Assembly: GCF_026168755.1 (NCBI RefSeq)
Contig: NZ_JAPFDR010000018.1
Location: forward strand, 1 to 51,955
DNA length: 51,955 nt
Reading direction: 5' to 3'
DNA from: Clostridium sp.
Lineage (GTDB): Bacteria > Bacillota > Clostridia > Clostridiales > Clostridiaceae
The notes beneath the pieces were generated by a model that worked only from the letters and a program-made list of their open reading frames with translations, was not told where the DNA came from and ran no database searches. Made by a program: the position numbers and the translations under genes. Positions 37,606 to 48,576 of this stretch are shown one piece after another. Each line of letters begins with the position of its first letter. Positions within the stretch are counted from its first letter, which is position 1.

Positions 37606-40600
37606 CTATTCATCCTCCTCCGCTTTTACTTTATTACTCATTGCATCCCACAAATCATCTTTTTTCTTTTTTGATATTATTTTGTATTTATTATCTTTTA
37701 TTGAAGTATCAAATTGACATATTGATGAATAATCACAGTAATCACAATATGTTACTTTTGATGACTTACAAGGCTCTATTTTGACCTCACCACTAAGCAT
37801 TTCTTCGCATATTTCAATCATTTTATCATTAACATATTTTCTTAATAATTCAAATTGAGACTCTGTTACTACAGAACTAGTACTTGTAAAATCTCCATCC
37901 TTTTTAAATGCAGCTGGAATTATAAGTGAGTATGTTTCCATATCTCTATCCATTGATTTAACAAGCTCTACATTTTTCAATAATAATCCATCCATCTTTA
38001 ACTTCTTTAATACCTCAACTTGAATTTCTTCCTCTGTTAAAGCTTTCTTTGACTTAATTATTGGATTATCAATTTTAAAATATAATATACCACCAGGCAT
38101 ACATTGTGCTTTTAAAATTTGCTTTGAGTTTTTCAATATAGCATCTAAATAAACTAATAATTGTATTTGCAGACCATAATATAACTCATTTAAATCAAAG
38201 CTCTTAGAACCTGATTTATAGTCAACAATTCTTATATATGTTTCTCCATTTAAATCAACCTTATCAATTCTATCAACTCTACCCTTTAAATATACTGTCT
38301 CCTTTGAAGGTAATTCTAATTTTATTGGATCTGAATCTTTAAAATCTCCAAAGTCAAATTCACTTTTGAATATGTCAAACTCACCTTTTCTCATTTGTTC
38401 TGATATTACTGTTACAGATTTAGTAATAGTCTTTTTAAATCTTTCTGAGAAATATTGATACTTTTTATTACTATTTAATATAGAATTAGTTTCATTTCTA
38501 AGCTTACTATTAACAAGCTCATTAACTATTTCAGCACATTTATCCTTTGTTAAATCTCCCCACAATATATTTTCTTTTCTTATTTTATTGGTGAATTGAT
38601 CTAATATATCATGCATAAATGAACCTAAATCTGGTGCAGTAAACTCATAAACTTTTCTATCTTTAGCTTTTAATCCATATTGAACATAATAACCAAAAGG
38701 ACATTGAGCATATTTTTCTATTCTAGAAACGCTAAACATTAATCTTCCATTATCATTACTATAAAGCCTTTTTATTTTTTCTCTTGGTATCTTTTCAACT
38801 AAGTTAGTATAATTTAATCCATTAAAAATAATCTTAGTTCTATCTTTGAATTCTTCATTTTCTTCAAACCATTTAAATGTTTCTACCCAATATGGTTCAA
38901 TTTCTTCTTTTTCATATTCTCTTCTTAATGCTTCTATAAGTTCATTAAATGTTGGTACTGGTGCAGTTATATTATGATATTTATCATCAAATAAATTACT
39001 ATTAAATATCTCACTTTCTTCCTTTAATCCAGGCAAAATCTTTTTTAATCTAGGTATTATTATTGAAGGTCTTAATGATTTCCCCTCAAAATCTGCCATT
39101 GGATAAGTAATCATTAAATAATTAGAAGGTATTGTTAATGCTGTATAAACCATAAACTGTTCTTCAAATACTCTACTTCTTGTATCACTAGCAAGTTCAA
39201 TGCCCATGCTTTTAAGTTCAATTCTATCTTCATCAGATAATATCCCTTCGTCTTTATTAGCAGAAGGTAATACACCATCATTTGCTCCTACTATATAAAG
39301 TGCTTTTACATCTCTACCTTTTATTCTAGCTATATCACCTATATTTACTTGATCTAATGCCATAGGAATTACACCAATTTCTTTTTCTTCAAATCCAGAT
39401 ATTAATATCTTAGAAAAAGTCTTTAAATCAACTACTTCATCTCCTAATACTTCTACAGCTTGATCTAACATATCCATTACCATAGCTGGAACTTGAGTAT
39501 ATTCCTTAATTTTATCTTGCATTCCTTTATTATTAAAATCATCAAGCCATTTATCCATAGTTTCAAAAGCACTTATTTCTAATAAAAACTCATATAAAGC
39601 AGTGCAATACTTTCTTACCGTAACGTCACCTTTTATCTTATTATATAAATTAATTATTGGTCTTCTGATTTCTTCCATATACTCAAATATTTCAATTTCT
39701 TCTTGTGTTAGTTCCTCATCTTGAGATATTAATAAATCTCTAGTCCATTTATATCCCTTTATTCCATTAGCTAAAATATAATTTTCTAATTTATCAATAA
39801 AATTTGTTTCTAATGTTATAAGTCCACTTTTTACATATTTAAATACACTTTCATAAGACCAGTTAGTAACTAATATTTCTAACGCTGATATTATTAATAC
39901 TACTAATGGATTACTTAAAATCTCTCTTTTCTTATCTAGGAAATATGGAATATTGTACTCATTAAATATAACTGAAGTTATTTTATCGTAACTATCAATT
40001 TCTCTACAAACAACAGCAATATCCTTATATCTATATCCCTTATCTCTAACAAGTTTTAATATATCTTGTGCCACCCATTCTATTTCAGAGTAATTATTAT
40101 TGGCTTTATATAATCTAATATCTTTGCACTCACCCTTATGTATTTTAAAAGGATAATTAAAGAAATATTTTTCTATATGCCCTAACTCCTTACTCTCTTT
40201 AAATCTATAAATATTTTTCTTATTTAAATTTACAGGCTCTTTATATGAGATGTTATTTTCTTGCATCATTTTCAAAATTCTATTTTCAGTATTTTTTATT
40301 ACATCAAATATATCAGTTTCAACTTCAGCAAACTGAATTTCTCCATCACTACATAAAGTAATGTTCACATTCTTACATTGTTTAGCTAATACCTTTAATA
40401 CTTCTAACTGCTGTGGAGTAAATGTTGTAAATTCATCTACCCAAATTTCAGCATCATTATATAAATCACATTCCTTTAACTTTTTAGCTAAAATAGATAA
40501 TATATCTTCAGAGTCTATATATCCTTTATGCAAACTTTCATTAAAGGTTTCATAAATAGAAGCTAAATCACTTATCTTTTCTTTTAAATCCTTATTTTCT

Positions 40601-41037
40601 ATTTCTAACTCTTTTTCCTTTAATATTTCCTCGGAAATATTATATTTTTTAAATTCAGTAATTGATTTTGATACTATTCCAACAAATCCTTGTTGCTTAC
40701 TTATTCTATTAAAATATTGAAGTTCTTCACCTTTATCCTTTAATAGTTTATAAATAAGCATATTCTTTCCTGAATCTTCTATTACATTAATTGCTCTTCC
40801 ACCACATTTATCAAAAACTCTTGTAGCCATTCTCTTAAAGCTTAGAACTTCAGCTCTAAGCAATGATTTTTCTCCTACATACTCTAATAATTTTTTTTCA
40901 GTTTGAAATGTATATTGATCTGGCACTAACATTATTAACTTATTATTTTTATCATTAGTTAGCTTCTTCTTTATTTGATTTAAGCAATAATAGCTTTTTC
41001 CTGAACCAGCTCTTCCAAAAATAAATCTAATTCCCAT
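37606..41037 (-). CDS. addB: ATP-dependent nuclease subunit B
   Basis: Partner of AddA. It has 1143 residues: an N-terminal helicase-like half with an intact Walker A ([12 protein letters not shown]), an inactive helicase core, and a C-terminal nuclease ([15 protein letters not shown]). Four cysteines for the [4Fe-4S] cluster are present: one in [11 protein letters not shown] before the nuclease and three in [10 protein letters not shown] behind it. I use ATG 41037 because AAGGAG stands at good spacing; an upstream TTG overlaps the ribosome site. Confidence 0.97.
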   Translation of the reverse strand: MGIRFIFGRAGSGKSYYCLNQIKKKLTNDKNNKLIMLVPDQYTFQTEKKLLEYVGEKSLLRAEVLSFKRMATRVFDKCGGRAINVIEDSGKNMLIYKLLKDKGEELQYFNRISKQQGFVGIVSKSITEFKKYNISEEILKEKELEIENKDLKEKISDLASIYETFNESLHKGYIDSEDILSILAKKLKECDLYNDAEIWVDEFTTFTPQQLEVLKVLAKQCKNVNITLCSDGEIQFAEVETDIFDVIKNTENRILKMMQENNISYKEPVNLNKKNIYRFKESKELGHIEKYFFNYPFKIHKGECKDIRLYKANNNYSEIEWVAQDILKLVRDKGYRYKDIAVVCREIDSYDKITSVIFNEYNIPYFLDKKREILSNPLVVLIISALEILVTNWSYESVFKYVKSGLITLETNFIDKLENYILANGIKGYKWTRDLLISQDEELTQEEIEIFEYMEEIRRPIINLYNKIKGDVTVRKYCTALYEFLLEISAFETMDKWLDDFNNKGMQDKIKEYTQVPAMVMDMLDQAVEVLGDEVVDLKTFSKILISGFEEKEIGVIPMALDQVNIGDIARIKGRDVKALYIVGANDGVLPSANKDEGILSDEDRIELKSMGIELASDTRSRVFEEQFMVYTALTIPSNYLMITYPMADFEGKSLRPSIIIPRLKKILPGLKEESEIFNSNLFDDKYHNITAPVPTFNELIEALRREYEKEEIEPYWVETFKWFEENEEFKDRTKIIFNGLNYTNLVEKIPREKIKRLYSNDNGRLMFSVSRIEKYAQCPFGYYVQYGLKAKDRKVYEFTAPDLGSFMHDILDQFTNKIRKENILWGDLTKDKCAEIVNELVNSKLRNETNSILNSNKKYQYFSERFKKTITKSVTVISEQMRKGEFDIFKSEFDFGDFKDSDPIKLELPSKETVYLKGRVDRIDKVDLNGETYIRIVDYKSGSKSFDLNELYYGLQIQLLVYLDAILKNSKQILKAQCMPGGILYFKIDNPIIKSKKALTEEEIQVEVLKKLKMDGLLLKNVELVKSMDRDMETYSLIIPAAFKKDGDFTSTSSVVTESQFELLRKYVNDKMIEICEEMLSGEVKIEPCKSSKVTYCDYCDYSSICQFDTSIKDNKYKIISKKKKDDLWDAMSNKVKAEEDE

Positions 41038-41047
41038 ATCCAACTCC

Positions 41048-41566
41048 TTAAACTTTAAATTCCTCTTTTAATAACCCCATTACAATGGTATCTAAATAAT
41101 CCCCTTTATAATAATATTTCTTTCTTCGTATCCCTTCTTCAATAAATCCACATTTTTTATAGCATAGCACTGCAGCTTCATTCTCTCTAACTACTTCAAG
41201 CTCAACCTTATGAGCTTTTCTTTTAAAAAATAAGTACTTTAAAATAGCTTTTATTGAATCTGTTCCATAGCCCCTTCTCCAATACTTTTTACCTATAGTT
41301 AAACTAATATTATAAACATTTCTTGAGTATTTATCTTCTGAATAAGCTATTACTCCAACTATATTTCCTGGTTTATTAATTATTACATAACTTCTTTTTG
41401 AAGGTATATTGAGATATTTTAAATGTTCCACCATATATTTTTTCGATGATACGCCATATTGATAACCATTATATTTTAATACTTCACTATCTGAGCATAA
41501 ATTATAAGCATCATCAATATCTTCTTTCAATATTTCTCTCAAATATATTTTATCTCCATAAATCAC
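41048..41566 (-). CDS. GNAT acetyltransferase (RimJ/RimL-like)
   Basis: Acetyltransferase of 172 residues. The RimJ/RimL layout is clear: [14 protein letters not shown] at the start, [23 protein letters not shown] acetyl-CoA loop region, and [17 protein letters not shown]. The start is GTG with GGAGGG six bases upstream; an ATG two bases earlier is out of frame and stops at once. It precedes addB by about ten bases on the same strand, so it may be the first gene of an addBA operon. Confidence 0.9.
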   Translation of the reverse strand: MIYGDKIYLREILKEDIDDAYNLCSDSEVLKYNGYQYGVSSKKYMVEHLKYLNIPSKRSYVIINKPGNIVGVIAYSEDKYSRNVYNISLTIGKKYWRRGYGTDSIKAILKYLFFKRKAHKVELEVVRENEAAVLCYKKCGFIEEGIRRKKYYYKGDYLDTIVMGLLKEEFKV

Positions 41567-41654
41567 ATTAATCCCTCCCCATAATTAATGATACTATTAT
41601 TTTAAAAGTTTTACTAATTGCTAATTATTTATTCCTATAAGATTTTTTTAATAA

Positions 41655-41702
41655 AAAAACTACAATATATAAAGGTTCCCTCTTTATATATTGTAGTTTT
41701 TT
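41655..41702 (-). terminator. terminator of the ROK kinase gene
   Basis: Perfect stem of about 20 bases (AAAAACTACAATATATAAAG) with a seven-base loop and T-run on the minus strand, just after the ROK stop. Confidence 0.88.
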
Positions 41703-41714
41703 ATATATTTTATA

Positions 41715-42656
41715 TTATCTCTCAGTGATAGCTAAAGCTGCAGCACCTAATACTCCTGCTTTTCCACCTAATACAGCCTTTTCAATTGTACAATTTTCAA
41801 CAAATGCAGCCATACATCTTTCTTCAACAACATTTCTTATAGTCTCAAGAACTATATCTCCACCATTAACTACTCCACCACCAACAACAACTTTTTCTGG
41901 ATCAAAGTTTGTTATTGTATTAGCTACAGCAATTCCAAGATAAGTTAATGAAGTGTTTAATATATTCTTAGCAACTCTATCTCCATTTGCAGCTTCTTTA
42001 AATACTTCTTTAGCTGTAACATTCTCATAGTTCTTTAATGAAGTTACAACATTACTTAATACAGCTTCTTTAGCTCTCTTACCAATTGCTGTACCAGATC
42101 CTAAAGCTTCTGCACATCCTAAGTTTCCGCATCCACATCTTGGACCTTCTGTAGCAACAGTCGTATGTCCAACTTCTAATGCGTTTCCTGTTGATCCTCT
42201 AAATAATTTACCATTTAATACAGCTCCTCCACCGATTCCTGTACTTGCTGTAATAAATACCATGTTTTCAGTACCTTTTCCTGCACCAAACATAAACTCT
42301 CCTAATGTTGCTACATTAGCATCATTGTCTAAATAAGTTGGTAAATCATATGTTTCTTTTATAGTTTTAACTATTGCAAAATTTTTAAATGGTAAATTTG
42401 AATTTTCAATTATAATACCATTCTTTACATCTAATGGTCCTGGTGAACCGATTCCAATTGATTTTATTAAATTTTTATCAGTTCCATCTATAACATAATT
42501 TATAGTATCCACTATTCTTCCCATAACGGCTTGTTCACCTTCATGAGCTAATGTTTCAACTGTTTTTTCTTTTATAATATTTCCTTCTAAATCTACTAAA
42601 GCTGTGTAAATTTTAGTTCCACCTAAATCAACACCTACAACGTACTTCTTTTCCAT
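41715..42656 (-). CDS. ROK family sugar kinase (glucokinase-like)
   Basis: Cytoplasmic kinase of 313 residues, probably glucokinase. The ATP-binding VGVDLGGTKIYTAL, the DNDANVATLGE sugar loop, TASTGIGGG and the ROK zinc motif GPRCGCGNLGCAEAL are all present. The ribosome site is GGGAGGG. No sugar transport gene lies next to it, so the substrate is inferred from family resemblance only. Confidence 0.9.
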   Translation of the reverse strand: MEKKYVVGVDLGGTKIYTALVDLEGNIIKEKTVETLAHEGEQAVMGRIVDTINYVIDGTDKNLIKSIGIGSPGPLDVKNGIIIENSNLPFKNFAIVKTIKETYDLPTYLDNDANVATLGEFMFGAGKGTENMVFITASTGIGGGAVLNGKLFRGSTGNALEVGHTTVATEGPRCGCGNLGCAEALGSGTAIGKRAKEAVLSNVVTSLKNYENVTAKEVFKEAANGDRVAKNILNTSLTYLGIAVANTITNFDPEKVVVGGGVVNGGDIVLETIRNVVEERCMAAFVENCTIEKAVLGGKAGVLGAAALAITER

Positions 42657-42812
42657 TTATTACCCTCCCACTAAAAAGTTATACTACTTTAACTATTAAA
42701 GTATACCATTTAAAAATTACGTTTACAATTATTAGTTATGGAAAATTTGGAATTAATCTATTTATTTATAAATTAATATACTATTTATTAATCTTACTTT
42801 CTTTTATATACC

Positions 42813-42844
42813 AAAAAAGCATCTAACATTAGTTAGATGCTTTT
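42813..42844 (-). terminator. terminator of the tRNA-Ser pair
   Basis: Stem AAAAGCATCTAAC with its complement and a T-run on the minus strand, touching the CCA end of tRNA-Ser(GCU). Confidence 0.85.
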
Positions 42845-42936
42845 GGCGGAGAACAAGGGATTCGAACCCTCGCACCAGTTTTATCCAGCCTACTCCCTTA
42901 GCAGGGGAGCCTCTTTAGCCACTTGAGTAATTCTCC
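42844..42936 (-). tRNA. tRNA-Ser (anticodon GCU)
   Basis: Class II tRNA with a long variable arm on the minus strand, CCA encoded. Acceptor GGAGAAT/GTTCTCC; anticodon stem CTCCC/GGGAG with loop CTGCTAA gives GCT. It reads AGC and AGU. Confidence 0.95.
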
Positions 42937-42941
42937 ACTTA

Positions 42942-43032
42942 TGGCGGAGAGACAGGGATTCGAACCCTGGGTACGCTCACACGCACGCCGGTTTTCAAGA
43001 CCGGTGCCTTAAACCAACTCGACCATCTCTCC
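42942..43032 (-). tRNA. tRNA-Ser (anticodon UGA), copy 1
   Basis: Class II tRNA of 91 bases with encoded CCA. Anticodon stem CCGGT/ACCGG with loop CTTGAAA gives TGA. It lies five bases upstream of tRNA-Ser(GCU), probably in one transcript. Identical to the copy at 43754-43844. Confidence 0.95.
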
Positions 43033-43099
43033 AAGACAAGATTAATTATATCAACGACTATTAATTATGTCAACATATTTTTTAAAATTTTTTTATTTT

Positions 43100-43657
43100 T
43101 TATTTATCTTTAATTACTACTTCTAATTTTCCTGTTTCCGGATCCATTATTAACCCATGCACTTTTATTTCCTTGGGTATTAGTGGATGTTTTTTAATTA
43201 AATCTACACTTTCTTTTACTGAATCTTCTACAGAGTCAAATCCATGTAACCATTTCTTTATATCTATTCCTGAATTACTTAACGTTTCTATTGTTTCTTT
43301 TGGAATCCCTCTACTAATTATCTTATTAATAGTTTCCTCTCCATCAATATTGCTCATTCCACAATTTTTATGTCCAATTACTAACACTTCATCTGTATCA
43401 AATTCATAAATGGCAACTATAATACTTCTTATAATACTTCCAAATGGATGCATTATTGTAGCTCCTGCATTTTTTACTATTTTAGCATCACCATTCTTTA
43501 AATTAAGAGCTTTCGGTAATAATTCTGTTAACCTCGTATCCATACAAGATAATATTACTAATTTTTTATCTGGATATTTTGTAGATTTGTATTGTTCATA
43601 TCCTTTATTTTCTACAAACATTTTATTGTATTTTAATATTTCACCTAATTTATTCAT
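43100..43657 (-). CDS. beta-class carbonic anhydrase
   Basis: Interconverts CO2 and bicarbonate; bicarbonate is a substrate of CarAB and carboxylases. At 185 residues it is a short beta-CA. Zinc ligands Cys38, His96 and Cys99 (SCMDTR and GHKNCG) and the Asp40/Arg42 pair are in place. The gene is framed by two identical tRNA-Ser(UGA) genes on the same strand. The ribosome site is GGGG before TATATATG. Confidence 0.92.
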   Translation of the reverse strand: MNKLGEILKYNKMFVENKGYEQYKSTKYPDKKLVILSCMDTRLTELLPKALNLKNGDAKIVKNAGATIMHPFGSIIRSIIVAIYEFDTDEVLVIGHKNCGMSNIDGEETINKIISRGIPKETIETLSNSGIDIKKWLHGFDSVEDSVKESVDLIKKHPLIPKEIKVHGLIMDPETGKLEVVIKDK

Positions 43658-43721
43658 ATATACCCCAACTTATAAAAATTATTTTATATTTTTATCTTAC
43701 CGCATTTTTAAATATATATAC

Positions 43722-43751
43722 AAAAAAAGCTTCTAGCGTTTGCTAGAAGCT
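43722..43751 (-). terminator. terminator of tRNA-Ser copy 2
   Basis: Stem AGCTTCTAGC/GCTAGAAGCT with a four-base loop and a T-run on the minus strand. Confidence 0.85.
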
Positions 43752-43753
43752 CT

Positions 43754-43844
43754 TGGCGGAGAGACAGGGATTCGAACCCTGGGTACGCTCACACGCACGC
43801 CGGTTTTCAAGACCGGTGCCTTAAACCAACTCGACCATCTCTCC
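43754..43844 (-). tRNA. tRNA-Ser (anticodon UGA), copy 2
   Basis: Same 91 bases as the copy at 42942-43032, as far as I can compare by eye. Flanking bases differ, so the duplication ends at the tRNA borders. It stands alone upstream of the carbonic anhydrase gene. The 230 bases between it and panD hold only the panD terminator hairpin. Confidence 0.95.
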
Positions 43845-44004
43845 TCGGAACAATTGTTATTATATCAGTGTAAAAATATTATGTCAACACCTTTTATAAA
43901 TTTTTTTAAATTAATTTTCTATATGCTTTCTATCACTTTGTAGCCATCTAAAAACACCTCAAAATATATAAATTTTTTGTAATTATATAATATTATTAAT
44001 AAAG

Positions 44005-44046
44005 ATGATGAATTTAAAATAAAAAATATTATTTCAAATTCATCAT
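44005..44046 (-). terminator. panGBCD operon terminator
   Basis: Stem ATGATGAATTT/AAATTCATCAT with a 20-base loop, then CTTTATT on the minus strand, behind panD. Confidence 0.6.
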
Positions 44047-44074
44047 ACTTCTCTAAAGTCACTTTAATATTTTA

Positions 44075-44461
44075 TTATTCAGAAAGTTGACCATGCTTTT
44101 CATAATTAGTTATTCTACTAATTTTATTTTCTTCATTAACAAAAACAACTTTCGGTTTATGATCTTTTACCTCTTCTATATCTAAATCACAGTAAGCCAT
44201 TAATATAATTTTATCTCCAACTTGCACGCATCTTGCCGCTGCACCATTTAAGCAAATCATACCTGTTCCTCTTTCCCCAGCAATAGTATAAGTTTCAAAC
44301 CTTGCACCATTATCAATATCAACTATATGAACTTTTTCATATTCATATATTCCTGCAGCATCTAATAAATCCTCATCTACGGTTATACTTCCAACATAAT
44401 TCAGTTCAGCTTGTACTACTGTTGCTCTGTGTATCTTACCTTTTAACATATTTATCTTCAT
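44075..44461 (-). CDS. panD: aspartate 1-decarboxylase
   Basis: Makes beta-alanine for pantothenate. It has 128 residues. The self-processing site Gly24-Ser25 (YVGSITVD) is at the same position as in E. coli PanD, which supports the chosen start; Ser25 becomes the pyruvoyl group. It is the last gene of the pan operon, 18 bases after panC. AAGGAG lies upstream of the ATG. Confidence 0.96.
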   Translation of the reverse strand: MKINMLKGKIHRATVVQAELNYVGSITVDEDLLDAAGIYEYEKVHIVDIDNGARFETYTIAGERGTGMICLNGAAARCVQVGDKIILMAYCDLDIEEVKDHKPKVVFVNEENKISRITNYEKHGQLSE

Positions 44462-44478
44462 TATTGCTTCGCTCCTTA

Positions 44479-45324
44479 TTATAACTCATATGTGAAATTA
44501 TCTATTAATCTTGTTTTACCTATAAATACAGCTATTGCTACTAATACTGATTTTTCTATTCTTTCCACCCTCTCCATAGATAGACTGTCTACAACATCTA
44601 TATAATCAACTCTAGCCAACTTTTCCGAATTAAGTATTTCTTCAATTAACTTAATAATAATTTCTGAATTTCTTTCACCAGATTGAATTTTTTCTTTAGC
44701 CAACGTTAATGACTTATTTAATATAGTTGCAGCATTTCTTTCTTCTATTGATAAATAAGTATTTCTTGAGCTCTTAGCAAGTCCATCTTTTTCTCTAACT
44801 ATAGGGCATCCTATAATTTCTATATCTATATTTAAATCTCTTACCATTCTTTTTATAACTGCTAATTGCTGAGCATCCTTTTCCCCAAAATAAGCTCTAT
44901 CTGGTGCTACTATATTAAATAATTTTGTTACAACAGTACAAACACCTCTAAAATGAGTAGGTCTACTTTTACCACATAAGCCTGAAGTTAATCCTCTCAT
45001 ATCAACAAAAGTAGAAAAGTCTTCAAAATACATTTCTTCATTTTCAGGATGGAATATAATATCTGCTCCTGCTCTCCCACATACTTTACTATCTCTATCT
45101 AAATCTCTAGGATAAGTAGATAAATCCTCTTTAGGCCCAAATTGAATTGGATTAACAAATATGCTTACAACAACTCTATCGTTTTCTTCTGATGCCTTTC
45201 TAATTAAACTTTCATGCCCTTCATGTAAATACCCCATAGTAGGGACAAATCCAACTTTTAATCCCTTGGCTTTCCATTCCTTTACTGTAGCTCTTACGTA
45301 ATTTACCTTTTCTACAACTCTCAT
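44479..45324 (-). CDS. panC: pantothenate synthetase
   Basis: Joins pantoate and beta-alanine with ATP. It has 281 residues. Nucleotidyltransferase motifs are seen: [18 protein letters not shown] (HIGH-like), [23 protein letters not shown] and KSSRNTYLS (KMSKS-like). It starts 13 bases after panB in the pan operon. Confidence 0.97.
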   Translation of the reverse strand: MRVVEKVNYVRATVKEWKAKGLKVGFVPTMGYLHEGHESLIRKASEENDRVVVSIFVNPIQFGPKEDLSTYPRDLDRDSKVCGRAGADIIFHPENEEMYFEDFSTFVDMRGLTSGLCGKSRPTHFRGVCTVVTKLFNIVAPDRAYFGEKDAQQLAVIKRMVRDLNIDIEIIGCPIVREKDGLAKSSRNTYLSIEERNAATILNKSLTLAKEKIQSGERNSEIIIKLIEEILNSEKLARVDYIDVVDSLSMERVERIEKSVLVAIAVFIGKTRLIDNFTYEL

Positions 45325-45337
45325 TTTATCTTCCCCT

Positions 45338-46165
45338 TTAATATAATTTTTTAATTACTTCATCATTTATTTTAAAAGAATGCTCTTCTGCTGGGAAAAC
45401 TCCATCCTTAACCTCTTCTATATACTTTTTAAAAGCTACATTCATTTTTTCCCCTAAACTTTCATACTTCTTAACAAACTTAGGCGTAAAATCACTATAC
45501 ATACCTAACATATCTTGATAAACAAGAATTTGCCCATCACATTGTGCTCCAGCACCTATTCCAATTGTAGGGATAGATAACTTTTCAGTTATTATTGCTG
45601 CAAGCTTAGCAGGGACACATTCTAATACAACTGCAAATGCTCCCGCTTTTTCTACAGCTAGAGCTGCTTCAATAAGATTCTTTGCTGCCTCTTCATCTTT
45701 ACCTTGAACCTTAAACCCACCAAATGCATTAACTGATTGAGGGGTTAATCCAATATGAGCCATAACTGGTATTGAAGCTTTAACTATAGCTTCTATCTTA
45801 TCGCAAACTTCAATTCCACCTTCTAATTTAACTACATTAGCCCTACCATCTTTAATTAATCTTCCTGCATTAACTACAGCATCATATACTGATGTTTGGT
45901 AAGACATAAAAGGCATATCTGCTACAACTAATGTATTTTTTACACCTCTAGATACTGCTTTAGTATGATGTATCATGTCTTCCATAGTAACTGATAGTGT
46001 ATCTTCATATCCTAAACAAACCATTCCTAATGAATCTCCAACTAATATTCCGTTTATTCCAGCTTCATCAATTATTTTCGCTGTAGAATAATCATATGCT
46101 GTAAGCATAGTAAGCTTTTCATTTTTCTCTTTAGCTTGTTTAAATGTGACTGCTGTATTTTTCAT
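45338..46165 (-). CDS. panB: 3-methyl-2-oxobutanoate hydroxymethyltransferase
   Basis: First committed step to pantoate: adds a hydroxymethyl group to 2-ketoisovalerate. It has 275 residues. Motifs [54 protein letters not shown] and [17 protein letters not shown] (in part) are typical. It is directly joined to panG upstream (two bases between stop and start) and has AGGAGA as ribosome site inside the panG end. Confidence 0.97.
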   Translation of the reverse strand: MKNTAVTFKQAKEKNEKLTMLTAYDYSTAKIIDEAGINGILVGDSLGMVCLGYEDTLSVTMEDMIHHTKAVSRGVKNTLVVADMPFMSYQTSVYDAVVNAGRLIKDGRANVVKLEGGIEVCDKIEAIVKASIPVMAHIGLTPQSVNAFGGFKVQGKDEEAAKNLIEAALAVEKAGAFAVVLECVPAKLAAIITEKLSIPTIGIGAGAQCDGQILVYQDMLGMYSDFTPKFVKKYESLGEKMNVAFKKYIEEVKDGVFPAEEHSFKINDEVIKKLY

Positions 46166-46167
46166 AA

Positions 46168-47010
46168 CTAATCTCCTAAATACTCTTCTAAATTTTTATA
46201 ATCTCTATCCTGATTTTTAATTTTCGCTATCTTTAAAATATTCTTTGATAATAACCTATATAATTCTTTATCCTCTTCAGGTATTACATTTAAATGATTA
46301 ATAACAGTACTTAAATCTCCTCTTTCTATAGGCCCAGTCAAACTATTAACTGCACCTCTTTCCTTAACATTTCTTAAGTTATTTTCAATTAATGGATATA
46401 AAGCCTTAATAGCCATTTCCTGCGTAAATCCGCATTCCTCTAGATAATTAATACCATTATTAATTAATCCTAACACTAAGTTACTAACTGTTACTGATGA
46501 GGCATGATATAAAATTTTATTCTCTTTATTAATAATTGTTACATCATTTCCTAAATGTAAAAATAAACGCTTTAAATATTTAATATGTTTTTCATGTCCT
46601 TCAATTGTAATAAATGCTTGAGATAAATTTTTATAAGAATTATATTTGTCCGAGATAGCGAACATTGGATGAATAGAATAACCATATGCACCATGATTAT
46701 TTATATTTGAAAAGACTTCTGAAGAAATAGAGCCACTACAATGGCAAATTAATTTTTCTTTAATAGGTAACCTTTTTATTTCACTCCATACATCTGCAAT
46801 TTGATTATCAGGTGTTGTAATGAATATAGCATCACTATTTTTTATTAAATCTTCTAAATTATTATATTGTCGCGTATTTGTAAAAATTGCAGCTTCTTTA
46901 GATGAATGCTGTGATTTACTATAATACCCACTTACGTCTATATTGTTTTCTTTTAGATATTTTCCTAGGGAAAAGCCAACTTTTCCTGCTCCAATAAATC
47001 CAAATTTTAT
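46168..47010 (-). CDS. panG: ketopantoate reductase, PanG type (Rossmann + DUF2520)
   Basis: Protein of about 280 residues with an N-terminal Rossmann domain ([17 protein letters not shown]) and a C-terminal DUF2520 domain ([27 protein letters not shown]). This is the architecture of PanG, a non-classical ketopantoate reductase first described in Francisella; its place as first gene before panB, panC and panD supports this, and no panE is seen. The start is odd: the ribosome site GGAGGTG (47017-47023) is followed by ATAATTATAAAA with no ATG. ATA 47010 or ATT 47013 fit the spacing; TTG 47025 and GTG 47019 overlap the ribosome site itself. Confidence 0.85.
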   Translation of the reverse strand: MKFGFIGAGKVGFSLGKYLKENNIDVSGYYSKSQHSSKEAAIFTNTRQYNNLEDLIKNSDAIFITTPDNQIADVWSEIKRLPIKEKLICHCSGSISSEVFSNINNHGAYGYSIHPMFAISDKYNSYKNLSQAFITIEGHEKHIKYLKRLFLHLGNDVTIINKENKILYHASSVTVSNLVLGLINNGINYLEECGFTQEMAIKALYPLIENNLRNVKERGAVNSLTGPIERGDLSTVINHLNVIPEEDKELYRLLSKNILKIAKIKNQDRDYKNLEEYLGD

Positions 47011-47197
47011 AATTATCACCTCCAAAAGAGTGTGATACTAATAAGTCCCATTCAAAATTGATATGAGCTACTTCTTTAATCTTTAAATTTTCAAATATAT
47101 AAGGTGCGGTTTAATTAAAATACCACCCACTTTAAATTTATCACATTTCTTGTTTTTGTCAATATTTGTTATTATATTATTTACAATAACTTCTTAT

Positions 47198-47240
47198 AAA
47201 AAAAGATATAAGAAAATCATAATTAATTTTCTTATATCTT
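47198..47240 (-). terminator. serS terminator
   Basis: Stem AAGATATAAGAAAA with its complement and a T-run on the minus strand, about 20 bases after the serS stop. Confidence 0.82.
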
Positions 47241-47259
47241 AAATTTAATCAATTTTAAA

Positions 47260-48537
47260 TTATCTTATAACATCCATTCCACCCATATAAGGTCTTAAAG
47301 CTTCTGGAATGTTTATTGATCCATCTTCATTTAAGTTGTTTTCTAAGAATGCAATTAACATTCTAGGTGGAGCAACAACAGTATTATTTAATGTATGAGC
47401 AAAGTATTTTCCCTTTTCTCCATTTACACGAATCTTTAATCTTCTAGCTTGAGCATCTCCTAAATTAGAGCAGCTTCCAACTTCGAAGTATTTCTTTTGT
47501 CTTGGAGACCAAGCTTCAACGTCAATAGATTTAACTTTAAGATCTGCTAAATCTCCTGAACAACACTCTAAAGTTCTAACTGGAACATCTAAAGAACGGA
47601 ATAATTCAACAGTATATTTCCATAACTTTTCAAACCATTCTTTACTTTCTTCCGGCTTACAAACTACTATCATTTCTTGTTTTTCGAATTGATGTATTCT
47701 ATAAACTCCTCTTTCTTCTATTCCGTGCGCTCCTTTTTCTTTTCTGAAGCAAGGTGAATAACTAGTTAAAGTTTGAGGAAGACTTTCTTCCTTTAATATA
47801 GTATCGATGAATTTACCTATCATAGAGTGTTCACTTGTACCTATTAGGTATAAATCTTCACCTTCTATCTTATACATCATAGATTCCATTTCGGCAAAAC
47901 TCATTACTCCAGTAACAACTTCACTACGAATCATGAAAGGAGGAATGCAGTAAGTGAATCCCTTATTTATCATGAAATCTCTAGCATAAGAAAGTATTCC
48001 TGATTGTAATCTTGCTATGTTACCCATTAAGTAATAGAATCCATTACCAGCTACTTTTCTAGCACCATCTAAATCTATTCCATTTAATTTTTCCATTATT
48101 TCTGTGTGATATGGAATTTCAAATTCAGGAACTACAGGCTCACCAAATTTTTCAACTTCTACATTTTCACTATCATCTTTTCCTATTGGAACACTTGGAT
48201 CAATAATATTAGGAATAACTAACATTATATTTCTTATTTTTTCTTCAAGTTCAGCTTCTTTAGCTTCTAATTCTGCTAAACGTGCCGCTTGTTCATTAAC
48301 CTTAGTTTTTAATTCTTCAGCTTCTTCTCTCTTTCCTTGGCCCATTAATGCACCAATTTGCTTAGAAATTGTTTTTCTATTTGATCTTAAAGAATCAGCT
48401 TCTTGTTGAGTAGCTCTACTTTCCTTATCTAATTCAATTACTTCATCAACTAACGGAAGTTTTTGATCTTGAAACTTATTTTTAATATTTTGTTTAACTA
48501 TTTCTGGATTTTCTCTTAAAAATTTTAAATCTAACAT
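47260..48537 (-). CDS. serS: seryl-tRNA synthetase
   Basis: Charges tRNA-Ser. It has 425 residues from ATG 48537, which has GGAGG just upstream and gives the family N-terminus MLDLKFLRENPE; a longer frame to 48600 runs into the T-box terminator and is rejected. The N-terminal coiled-coil arm (about 30-105) and class II motifs are present: motif 2 FRKEKGAHGIEERGVYRIHQF (in part) and motif 3 in the region NNTVVAPPRMLIAFLENN. A serine T-box controls it. Three tRNA-Ser genes lie about 4 kb downstream. Confidence 0.97.
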   Translation of the reverse strand: MLDLKFLRENPEIVKQNIKNKFQDQKLPLVDEVIELDKESRATQQEADSLRSNRKTISKQIGALMGQGKREEAEELKTKVNEQAARLAELEAKEAELEEKIRNIMLVIPNIIDPSVPIGKDDSENVEVEKFGEPVVPEFEIPYHTEIMEKLNGIDLDGARKVAGNGFYYLMGNIARLQSGILSYARDFMINKGFTYCIPPFMIRSEVVTGVMSFAEMESMMYKIEGEDLYLIGTSEHSMIGKFIDTILKEESLPQTLTSYSPCFRKEKGAHGIEERGVYRIHQFEKQEMIVVCKPEESKEWFEKLWKYTVELFRSLDVPVRTLECCSGDLADLKVKSIDVEAWSPRQKKYFEVGSCSNLGDAQARRLKIRVNGEKGKYFAHTLNNTVVAPPRMLIAFLENNLNEDGSINIPEALRPYMGGMDVIR

Positions 48538-48576
48538 AATATCCTCCATGTATATTTTATTTATTTTTTCTGATAT

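Noticed and set aside
43740..43943. Plus-strand frame of 67 residues
   Set aside because: It reads through the antisense strand of tRNA-Ser(UGA); no ribosome site or homology.
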